Assembly (NCBI RefSeq): GCF_040054535.1
Contig: NC_090794.1
Span: 7,140,001 to 7,204,000, forward strand
Direction of reading: 5' to 3'
Length of the DNA: 64,000 nucleotides
Origin: Antennarius striatus
Lineage: Eukaryota > Chordata > Actinopteri > Lophiiformes > Antennariidae
Positions within the stretch are counted from its first letter, which is position 1. Every line of letters starts with the position of its first letter. The position numbers and the translations under genes were made by a program. Below, piece after piece: positions 43,721 to 54,348 of the stretch. Below the pieces are notes generated by a model. The model was not told the DNA's origin. It saw nothing but the letters and a program-made list of their open reading frames with translations, and ran no database searches.

Positions 43721-46564
43721 CTACTTAAATATATATATAAATATGTATGTAATATAAATATGTAATCACTAATTACCTTAGTTTATTTTAGCTTCATTCA
43801 GCATAGCAGAGTGGAAGAAAATGATGATGTTAATGGTGCAGTAGTTTATACAAAAGGATCAAATCTGTACCTCATCAAATGCCTTCTTTTTCACTCCATA
43901 CTGTACCAATAGAAGGGTCAAGCGTAGTAATTCCTGAGCAAAAAGGAATCATTTACATAACCCTTTGTAAAACTACATGAGCTTTATAAAAATGAAAAGA
44001 TATTTGAAGATGAGCTAAAGTAATGAATGTTATGAAGCAAATTCCTTGTAGTCTAAGACCATTATAATTTAAAGCTTTTACATCACACCAGAAATGTAAT
44101 TTTCACATCAACACAACATTGAATAGTTTGTTTTAATGCATCAGGTTTAAAGTTCTTCTGGCATCTTAGAGTCAGACCAGCTTTTTTCTCTCTGTGGCTG
44201 CTTGACCTGCACCGACGGCTGCTTTCTGGCTGGCTGACATTTGGTGATTCACACGTATGTGTTCAGTAGTTTTTTTAATCTCTCTCAGATTTGCGCTCTT
44301 TATTATATATTCCCTCTTTACAGAACGTATAGCTACTGGTCAGACTGGGTCAAGACAAAGTAAAAGAATGTTTTATAAAATCTCACAGTCAAACACATTC
44401 GTCTTAGTGAAACAAGCTGTTATTCAGATCTACCTGTATTTTGATGGATGTAAAGCCCTGCATTTCAAACAGAAGTCCAATCAGTGACACTTTACAATCC
44501 CCCTCAAAGAGACGAGATCAAATAAATAAAGTAAAAGACAATAATCATCAAAATGACATCGTGTTTATTACTGTTACTGCAAAGTGGCATTTAATATACA
44601 GCATAAGAACAAAAGAGAATGATATTAGCAGATACTCTGCAGAGCAAATGATGCCAGGGAACCAGAGCACGATTGAAAAGAGACTAACCTTGGGCTGCAG
44701 TGGATCCATAGATGTACAACAAAAGATCCAATTGTGGACAACATAGATTTTATTAATAAAACATCTCAATCATGTCTTTGTACTCATAAAACAACAATGA
44801 AGAGGATAAAATATGTGGGATGGCTGTGTTGTGTTTTTATGCCTCCAGGCTACGGCCTTCTTGACCATCCCACTGAATGCAATATGTCAGGAATGGAGTA
44901 AGTGATTTTCTACAAATTCAGTACAACCCTCTCATTTGTCTCAAAGATAAACTAATTAGAATTCGTAGCTCAAATATGACCCCCAGTAGTTTAGTTCTGG
45001 TTCTTTAATATTTTCCCTGGCATCTTATGCAGATGCCTTTGCACTATGTGTCGTAGTTCACTTTCAGACATTGTATCTGAATCCCGACACACATTCTTGG
45101 AACCTACAACTTGACTGTGCATGGAGGCATTCAACTATGAGAAAGTAATTCTAGCTCTAATGCATTTAATTTTGCAAGTTTGGGTTGATGCACATGCTTT
45201 AGGGAAGACCTGCAGGAGTTGTTTAGTATTCCCAGTTGAGATTTAGTCCATAAACCCATGCTTGGATGACCAAGGAAGAGCCTGTCTAGAGAGCCAAATG
45301 AGAGCATCCAGCTGACTTTCACAATTACACATCGCAGTCTGGTTACCATCGCTACTGGAGCCTGACGGTAAAAGTGTATTGAATGGAAAGAGCTTCGTTC
45401 CGGGCCTTCTGAATGCTAAGTACAACTACATCCTGGATCTGAATAGGGATGCTTTTCACCACACATTCACCTGAAAAGTGAAGAGGATTAATAAGAAGAA
45501 ATGGACAGCATACTGAAACATCAAAAAAAACAACTTGTAAACAGCAGTGGATATACCTAAATGTGAGGAAGAGTCACAGAATGCTGAAGCAGTGTTTCAA
45601 TAGAAGTCTGTAACACAAATGTAAGTGGTTCTAGAGGTAGGAAACAATAGATGCGTTTGAAATGGAGAGAAAGAAAGCAGAAAGAAAAGTGAAGATGAAA
45701 GACTTGCCAGATGACAGAGTAATAACAGCGATTATAGTGAGGAAGCGAGAAAGACTGAAATGCTGAAGTGGTGACACATGGTATGATAAAACAGACCTCG
45801 GTGCACAAAACCAAGACAATAAAGCTTTTAGAAGAGAATAGTTGGAACAAAGAGCTTCAGAAAGAACAACTGAAAGAAACAATTTTCCCAGAGTTGAACA
45901 GGTGAATGAGAGAATGGTGGCAGATGAAAAAAGAAGAGGAAGACAATTTGACAAACAATTTGAGAACGGACAGCGTTAGAGACAGCAAGAAAATTAAGAA
46001 GACAAAGCAAAGAAGGACGAGGAAAGATCTCTGGTCTTGATGCTGCTGCTGATGATACACGTGAAGTCAAGGAATCAGCTACAATGTAAATTATCAAATG
46101 AGAAGAAACAAGAAATGCCAGCTCTAGCTTATATAGTCGTTATGTATGATTTTAATGGATAAAGCACCAATTATGAGAATAGAGGAGAAAAACAGGGAAC
46201 ATGTGGTTAAGGCATGTAAACCTACGGACAACAAGGCTGCAACTTACTGATGGCTGAACGCTGCATCTGAAATAGTTGTCATTTTGTGAAGTTGTGGGTT
46301 CCATTTTATGGAACCTATGGTGTAGAGTTTGAATGACCGTGTCCGAGTTACTGCTCAACATCCTTCAAACAAGGAGCACTTAATTTCACACAGAGAAAAG
46401 CAGGATCAGGCAGAGCGGAGATTGATCTGGATAGCCTAAATGATTGTAATTCCCTCCATGACACCAATATGAACCTTGTCCGTCCTGCCATTTCAATCCT
46501 TTTCAATCACCCATTTGGAAAGGACAGTTCATATAAAGGTTCCTGACACTGACTTTTCACCATG

Positions 46565-47119
46565 TTAGCCATTCACTATCAAACCTTTTGTTTTGCAATC
46601 TTCCCTAATGAGCTGAGCCAATGGTTTTCTGATAAGTGCAAACAGCAGAGGAGATAACGCACATCTCTTCTTGCACTGACAATGTAATGTAATGTAATGA
46701 CAATGTAAAGCTCTTGAGCTGTATCCAATCCAACCTGAACTAATGCTTATGGATTTAGGTTCAGTTTTTGTGTTCATTTTAAGACATTTGGACCACATTT
46801 GAACTTTTTAAGTTGCAGAAATAAAGTGTTAGAAAAAAACTTACCTGGACACATGATCAAATGTCTTAAATGCTTCTCACCTTAAATAGAGATCACTATT
46901 CAGTAATGATATGGGTGGATGTGACTGGAATTCCGTAGGATCTTTGCCCTCTTCATATATATCAGGACGACTGAATGCATCGTGTCCACAAAGGGCCACA
47001 CTTTTGGATTCTCGTGCACTGTGATAGGCTTTTAATACTACAGGGGACACTATATCTTTAAAGGTCTTGATGAATTCATCAATATGAGCATTTTTGCCAG
47101 GACTTTTATTATTTTTCAT
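46565..47119 (-). mobile_element. L1-type LINE reverse-transcriptase fossil
   Basis: Two minus-strand pieces carry L1-clade RT motifs in the right order. At 47119-46877 are NNKSPGKNAH-DEF and EGKDP...PISLLNSD; at 46676-46565 are CALSPLLFALIRKPLAQ and IREDCKTKGL. The pieces are in frames broken by several stops and indels, with the middle of the palm degraded. No 5' or 3' ends are visible. It is an old, inactive remnant. Confidence 0.7.
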
Positions 47120-48455
47120 TTTTGAAATTGCTTCTTATATCCCACATTCTTTATGGGTTCATGTACTGCTTTGATTCTGATAGGGTGGGTAGTTTAATAT
47201 CCTTCGAGTAGTGCATTAACTGTTCGCTGTTAGAAAAAAATCTGTATTTCAATAGAGGGGCCTAGACCGAGGAACCTAGATTTCCATGAATGAGTCTGCA
47301 ATTTCCTCAGGCTTTGAACCTTTATTCAATATTCACTGAGTGTTTTTTTTCCTTAGCCAGTATCTGTTAGTTATATTTCCCCATTTGGAAAAATTTTGCC
47401 CTGTAAATCTTGAATTACCCTCTCTTTATCAGTAATTAAGGTACTTTGTGCTCTCCATACGTTGTTCAGGTAGTCAGTTTATTCATGAATTTATATCTTT
47501 AGTTCCTTAATTGTCTTCACTTCCCTCAGCCTCGCTACATTACTGTCTTTTTTTTAAAAAAAAAAAAGGGTAGTTCATGTGTTGAATTTGTACCAGACTC
47601 TATGGGTTGTTCATTTAACTCCCTGCTAACTTGTTTATTCTCTGTGGCATTACTAGAGCCTGGGGCATGACACAATGCATGTCTTTATTAACAAGAGTCC
47701 GTTGTGATAAAATTTAAACACAGTTTTAATAAAAATTGGGCTATCCATAAACAAGCATTTAATACATTCTTACTGTTGTTGGTTTTTTTTGCTACTCTCC
47801 ACATATATAGAAGGTGAATACATGCTCAGTTCCTTTATAAAAACCATTGGACATAATCTGATCTGTTTTTGGCTCAATCTGACTTCCCCTTCCTCCCTAA
47901 TAAATGTGATCTTCAGTCTGAATCTAACACACTCCTTCTTTTTTCTCCTTTTCAACAGAGAGGGCGGATTCATTCTCTTTAGCAGCCTCTTGTGTCACAA
48001 ACTCATTTGAGCTGGCAATGCGCTGGGTCCTGTGGATCCTGCTGCTTCATCTTCAGATGAAGTTCCCTGCAGCACAGCCTTCTTATTAAGATATGCTTAT
48101 TAGCTCAGTTTCCACGAATGAGCCAAACAGGGACACTTAAGGCTCGGCCGATTCCATCTGTGTCACTAAATTTCCCTCAAGGCGGCGTCTAATGATTATG
48201 TTTGCTTTTTGCTGCAAGCAGAAATACTTACATTTGGGCTGTTGTTGCAGATAAACACACATTACACTTTCTTTTTTGTTACTTGGTGTTACAATAAACA
48301 AATTATTAGACAAAATTTATTAGGTGTTCTTGTGAAATGAATTCCCAAACACTCAGTTGTTTGATTTATATTCCAGGTTGAAACGCTCATTTAAATTTCA
48401 GTTCACACTATCGACCACCTGGAGGCACTGCAGCATCACAGCACCGAGCATCTCC

Positions 48456-48461
48456 TATAAA
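48456..48461 (+). promoter_or_regulatory. TATA box, candidate promoter of first serpin
   Basis: TATAAAAG lies in CTCCTATAAAAGACTG. A start about 30 bases later would give a non-coding first exon near 48487, roughly 0.55 kb before the serpin start. Liver-type serpin genes commonly have a short non-coding exon and TATA promoter. The donor of that exon was not identified. Confidence 0.35.
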
Positions 48462-49062
48462 AGACTGTCTACTATGGTCTGCTGAGAATACCATAACTTC
48501 TGCCATTAATTACACTCTGTATTGACATGGGGAGATCAAGCTGATAATATTTAATGGGCTCTTTGACGTTTAATCGACTTTCATTGTGTCAGAATGTAGA
48601 GTTTGTTTTCATTTCATATACTGAGAGATAGTAATTCTCATCAACAATGATGTCTTTTTCAAAACAGCCTTTGCCTATTAGCTATAACTAATGAAGGAGA
48701 AGTAGTTCTTCCCCTATAAAATTAGGTTTTGTAGTATATTGAACACATGTATTGAATAAGGGTTCTAAATCCATGTTTACCAGAATGTGTAAAAGAGACA
48801 CTATTTTCACTGTTTACAAAAATGGTCACATTCATTGCTACTGAAATTCTTGGAAACTATGCTTTTATTGTGTGCTTAGAGCTCAACCCAAGGGTCAAAA
48901 GCTCATCCCAGCAATCAATGTACTTTCAACACCACCTCCACCCCTGTGCAAAGCCACAAGAACAACACTTTCCCAAAGCTGGAGTTTGGCTGATCTTCTG
49001 TGAGACCAGCTAGCAGTATCTCTGAATTAGGCTAAGCCGGGATGGTGAGAGAAGGAGCGGAG

Positions 49063-52000
49063 ATGTCTGTTACGTACAGTTGTTTAACAGTGCTGGTTTT
49101 GATAACGGGTTGCACAGGGGATGAGTCGACTCTACCAAAACCTGAGAAACACATCAGCGAACCTCTGCAAAAGCAACAAGCGCTCATCTGGCGGCAGCAG
49201 CTCAACACTTCAGCCCTAAACACAGCCTTGGCCTTTGAACCATATCATGACCTTGCCACCAGAACCACTGCTGAGCCCGGAGCCCAGCAGGGGCAAGAGC
49301 AGCAGCAGCAGCGCAACATCTTGTTCTCACCCTTCGGCCTAGCATCAGCTCTGGCCCTGTTGTCCCGAGTGACTGGGTCCGAGAGCCGGAGCCAGGTCCT
49401 GGAGACCCTGGGGCTCCCAGCCAACTCTACCGAACAGAGCTTTGAGGCCACCATATCTGCTCTTACAAACCTGCTGCATAGCCTCACTCTCCAGGAGGGA
49501 GGGAACGGAAGTGGGATTCAGGGTTCAAAGTCTGATGATGGAGAAGGAACAGCTGATTGGAGTGGAGCTACGGCAGAGGTGGAAAATAAAGGGAACGCAA
49601 CTGGGAACAGAGCTGATCAAGATGATGGCAGGAATGAGGATGGGGCTCATGCTGGGGGTCAGTTAAGACTGTGGAGCAGCCTACATGTTGAAGGAAAACC
49701 CACTCTAGACTACGATAACTTCCTGTCCAAGACCTGGCACGCTGGACCTTCCCTTTTCAACACCAGCCTGGAGACATTGATGAAAGACTTGCAAACTTCT
49801 GACAAACTTGAACTTAACAATTATGTCTATTTCAAAGGTAGATTTTTGTAGTTTGGGTAATGAGAGTCACACTTCAAACCAACATGGAGATTAATTATGG
49901 CTTAACTGATCAGAAACACCTGTTTTTCCAAGCCATTTTTCAAGTAAAGGGATTTAGACTTTCTTTGCAGACCACAGACGTATTGAAGTCTGAGCAAATA
50001 TTTCTTAAAATCTGTGTTTTTTAGCCCTCACGACAAACAAATCCATACACATGATAAATGTGGTAAATCGAGACACGAACAGAGGATGTTGTTTCATAGG
50101 TGTGCTTTGGACATAGGTGTGCTTTGCAGTGCAGTTTTATCACCAACCCAGTGCCACAGATTTGCATGATTTGAGAGAAATGTTGTCCTGCTGGCTGCAG
50201 AAAAGTCCCCCTTTCTGCCCTGAATGTTCATTTCACAACTATTATACCTTTCTAATATCATTTTCAAGAACCTGGTCTGACAGTCAAGTGGCTTCATGTA
50301 TCCAGCAAGGGATCCCCTCTTGTGTATTGTTGAATGTTTATCCAGTCCTCTTCATGTCACTGTGTGAAGTTACTGGATATTTGCAGGAGCTTGAGCACTC
50401 TGTTGACATGTTGGTCAAGAGCATCTCAAACACATTCCATGGGCGATGTATCTGTGGAGTATGTGGAATGTCCAAGGGGTATGATGCTGGTAGCTTCCAG
50501 AAAACCAAAGGAATGGTACAAACACAGGCTTCAGGAACTTCAAATTACCTTCCCAGCTTGAACCATAACCTCGTTGCACCGAGACACTCTGCTCCCCTCT
50601 GACAGCGAAACTCCTCTCCCACACAATGCCATACATGCTGTCTGCCATCTGGCCAGTACAGCATAATCTGTGATTTATTCATGACGAAAAAAACTTCTTC
50701 AAATTGCCAGACACCATTGAAGGTGAGCATTTGCTCACTCAAGCTGGTAATGATGATGAACTGCAGTTAGTTCAACGCCCCGGTGAGGATGACGAATATG
50801 CAGATCAGCTTCCTCGAGTTGCAGAAATTCCATCTTCGTCCAAATCAAATATTGCATCAGCTGTTCGGGAAGCAGGGGATCACGCAGGTGAAGAAGATGG
50901 ACGTGGATTCCAGGCCGGGGTGGTTACACTGCTCTTGTGAGTCCGTGTTGGATGTGCAGCCAAATCCTGTGAAATAACATCAGAAATGACTGATGGGAGT
51001 TAAATGTTTTTCCGTCACAGGCAACAGATCTGGTGGACATTCCTGCAGCCAACATGCCAAATGCGCACTCTCTCGAAATGTGGGACATCTGTGGCATTGT
51101 GTTACGTGAGAAAACTCCACAGTGTTGAGTGGCCTTTTGTGGTGACCAGTCCAAAGCACGCCTGTGCAGTAATCATACAGTTTAATCAGTGTGCTCTTAT
51201 GCCAAACCGGTCGGTTGGATGGATTATTTCGAAAAAGCTCACTAATACACAGTTAAAAAATACTCAGAGTGTGAGTGAAACAAACCTTTTGTGGGCATAG
51301 AAAGAACCCTGTTTATTTCAAATTATGAAAAATAGGAATGATAACAAAACTGTTTAAATTCAATACAAAAACAATTCCAATCCTACATGTGTGAACCATA
51401 AATTGCACAGCAAACTGAGCATCTGTCATTGTTTTGCATGTAGATTGGTTGCTCACTAGTCACAGTTGTTGGTAGCAAATTCACACAACAGATGATATTT
51501 TTATTCGCCAATGCAGTTTTCCCCTCACATTTCTTATTTAACCTATTCCATTCATTTTGAACACACATGTCAGGTTCTCAACCGTTTGAGCGCCGTCAGA
51601 CGGTGCCACGACGCTTCAAGTTGAATGCAACAACCAGCGTGGAGGTGGAGATGATGTTTAAGGATGACTCCTCCGAGGTGATGATGCTATACGACACCAA
51701 CTGCTCTGCCACGGTGGTGCGGCTGGGGCTGGCCGAGACGGAGCGCCTGGCCTCGCTGCTGCTGCTTCCCAAATCTGAGCTGCAGCCCATGGAGGACTGC
51801 CTTTCCGACAGCCGCATGAGTTTTTGGCTCAGTAACCTGAAACCTGGGTAGGTGGGAGACCACATTACTGAAAAACAAACCTTGTCGAGCAAACATCTCA
51901 CTCTTATGGTTTCCTAACAGACTTTTTTTTTTTTGTCGACAGAGTCTTGGACAAGTGAGTAAGAAATGATTGCACCTTATGTCGTTTTGCATCAGCTTTT

Positions 52001-52596
52001 GAAATACATCAGATTTTGTTTTTTAGGTTTTGGTTTGACAGATACAGACTTTACGAATACATTTCTGAGAGCCTATCACTGATCCGTAGCTGCTCGGGAA
52101 TATACTGTATATGAAACTGATTTGTGTATGTTTGAAGTCCTTGAGTTTTAGGATTGCAATCTCACACTGTGGTGTTTATTCAATCTCTTCTTGAAGGCAG
52201 GAACAATACCTGATGTGATGTCTCTGACGACAGGGAGAGAGTGGGTGGGAGTGGGTGTTGGGGGGAGGTTAAGCTGTTTTATGTTGTTAAAGCAGAGTGG
52301 AGAAAGCTGCTGTCAAGGCATATGGTGTTACTTCTCACTGAAATGAATTTCTAAAAAAGTTTGAAAATGAGGCGCAGAGAACCATGTAGACAGTCTGACT
52401 CACATACAACTTATTTAACTCGGTATACTGTAGGTATACCGGCCATTTTTAAAAACATCCTGCTTCTGAAAAAAATTTTTTTTTTACATTGCTATGCCCA
52501 GCTTAAATGAAAGTGGTTGGTACTCAAATCATTTAATATTTTCAGGTTTTTCTAGAGGCACTAGACCTGTTTAACCTCAAATACAATGAAATAATA

Positions 52597-52672
<76 letters not shown>

Positions 52673-54348
52673 TGATATATCAAGGCTTCTTTTCTGTGTT
52701 TAATGATTCTATTATACTCATTTCAGGTATGGCAGTAGCTCTTTACATTATCACAAATCAACATTTTTTTAGAACACAGTAAGGTCCAAAGAGCAGTGGA
52801 CCCCCCCCCCCACACACACACACATGCACACACTTTTGACTCACAATATCAGGTCCAATGTGGAAGCAAATACATGCCACTAGCATTTTTATAAACCCTG
52901 TCTGTGTGCTTAATTATAACAATAGTTGCAACATTGATTTTTGCAAAAAAAATTCTCTCTTGATCTCGCAACACATTCTCACAAATAAATGTACTTTGTT
53001 AAGTTAAGACTGTTAGGGATTCCTCTTGTAACTTCTCTCTTGTGCAGCTGACCCAAAAAATAAAGTCTGACCTTTTTTCCTGTTCTAAATATAACAAAAA
53101 CAACATTTCATGTTTACAATATTTTGAACAAAAAAGATGCCAGAGGGCATAGCATGGCAAATGTGTGTAAAAAAGTCATAGGGGAACATGTTTTCACCCG
53201 ACTAAAAAACATACTCCTCTTATTGTTGACCCAAATGAACCATCTTCTTATGTACACTGCTGTTTAGAGGCTTTCTCTCTCACACTTGATGGAGAGGCTG
53301 TTGCCTGGTTTCCAATTTGTCTGAATGGTCTTTGGAATATTTTTTCCCAACATTTTTCCATGTCTTTTTTTGAATTCTATGGTCACTCTAATCAGAAATG
53401 AATTCACCTCTATAGTGAATAAACAGAAAAATCTAATATCCTGTACAAACAAAGAATGGCAGCATTTTAAGATAGATAAGATACGGTATAGGTTGCCTAA
53501 GTTTTTTTTAATGTGCTAGAGCTGACCCTGTTTTAACATGTAGAACATACATGGAGGATATAACATGCATACAAGGCAAAGGTTAGCATGTAAACTAATG
53601 TTTGCTTATCCTTGAGTACATAGCATATTGATCCATGCATGACACAGAGCAGCAGCCTCTCTCTGGTCCCCTGCAGTCAGTTTCTTTCTGTTGTTTGGTT
53701 GCATGATGAATGATGCTGAGTAGATTCTAAATCAGCAGTAATTACTGCTCCCTATACATCAGTGACTAAAAGCCTGCAGAACGGATTCCACTTGTTGTAA
53801 CAACACAATTTTAGAGTAAATCCATTCACACATTGATTGTTGTTTTCGCAGGCGGGCAGAAATCCTTTTCCCAAAGTTCCAACTAAGAAAATCCTACAAT
53901 TTAGAGAGCCTCCTGAGGTACTCTGGAGTATCGACCGTTTTTTCAGAGTCGGCTGACTTCTCAGGAGTTTCACAGAAGACGCTGAGACTCGTCAAGGTTA
54001 AGAGAGAACACGATTACATACTTATCCTATTTGTCAAAGTGAAAACCATGAAGCTACCAGGCTTTGGCATACTGACGTTTTCCTCCTCTTTTCTTTTCTA
54101 TTGTGTACATTCACACTCTTTATCCTTTCTATCTCTATTCTTTTCTGTGTTGTGGCACTCAGGCTCCACATGAGGTTCTGCTTGAGGTGGAAGAAACTAA
54201 GTCAGAAGATGTGGGGAGGACCGACATCATGCTGGACTTCTCCGTCCCACCGAGAATCACCTTTAACAGGCCGTTCATGCTCATAATCTATGATGATCTC
54301 ACGGGGCTTGTTCTGCTCATTGGGAGAGTTATCGATCCCACAGAGTGA
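49063..54348 (+). CDS. clade-A-like serpin, probably non-inhibitory
   Basis: Secreted serpin. Coding exons: 49063-49837, 51574-51847, 53852-53996 and 54163-54348, about 459 aa. A possible 12-nt microexon at 51943-51954 would add four residues. A start at 49042 is also open; the second ATG is preferred because it begins the signal peptide MSVTYSCLTVLVLITGCTG. Serpin landmarks: NILFSPFGLASALALLS (strand/helix B), NYVYFKG, ILFPKFQL, FNRPFMLIIYD and GRVIDPTE. Oddities are a Gln run (QGQEQQQQ), about 50 Gly/Asp/Asn-rich residues inserted after helix D, loss of about 18 residues around helix F, and a reactive loop whose hinge reads EETKSEDVGR without the small-residue GTxAAA pattern. Hence not a protease inhibitor by the usual mechanism; a carrier or hormone-precursor role, as in other non-inhibitory clade-A members, is inference. 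No angiotensin-like N terminus. Confidence 0.82.
50091..51370 (-). mobile_element. decayed Tc1/mariner-type transposon with long inverted ends
   Basis: Reading the minus strand from about 51370 to 50265 gives, in order, the 5' end, transposase-like blocks and 3' coding end of a common vertebrate Tc1-type element. Recognisable strings are GCCACAGATGTCCCACATTT, CTGATCTGCATATTCGTCAT, CCAGATGGCAGACAGCATGT and GAATGTGTTTGAGATGCTCT. The transposase frame is heavily broken. At 50100-50260 a plus-strand copy of the 5' end begins (GGTGTGCTTTGCAGTGCAG, GTGCCACAGATTTGCATGAT), so a second, oppositely oriented fragment abuts it. The whole lies in the intron between the first two serpin exons. Identification is from memory of the family. 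Confidence 0.65.
51943..51954 (+). other. candidate 12-nt in-frame microexon
   Basis: Acceptor (C plus 13 T, GTCGACAG) at 51921-51942, then AGTCTTGGACAA, then a strong donor GTGAGTAAG at 51955. Inserted between the 51847 donor and the 53852 acceptor it preserves phase 2 and adds Val-Leu-Asp-Lys. Skipping it also keeps the frame and gives the length seen in the neighbouring serpin. Confidence 0.45.
52591..52669. repeat. (AAT)n microsatellite
   Basis: About 78 bases of AAT repeat with minor interruptions in the third serpin intron. Confidence 0.95.

Larger units (their letters stand above)
41722..48455. other. gene-poor stretch with TE debris
   Basis: No host gene recognised over about 6.7 kb. 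It contains the prkrip1 3' end (possible AATAAA at 42311), a SINE (43438-43720), an L1-type LINE fossil (46565-47119) and plain A/T-rich DNA. Open frames at 43171, 45131-46100 and 47789 match no family I know. Confidence 0.5.

Noticed and set aside
45131-46100. Overlapping minus-strand open frames of 60-107 codons
   Set aside because: No family resemblance, no splice-consistent structure, low-complexity Ser/Leu/Phe composition.
48019-48090. Tiny frame with a signal-peptide-like hydrophobic run (MRWVLWILLL)
   Set aside because: It stops after 23 codons with no donor site, so it is likely chance.
50117-50602. 161-codon open frame between serpin exons
   Set aside because: It spans the junction of two oppositely oriented Tc1-type fragments and matches no protein; chance opening in transposon debris.
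49063-54348. Identification of the first serpin as angiotensinogen
   Set aside because: No angiotensin-like peptide after the signal sequence; the shared lack of an inhibitory hinge is not enough.
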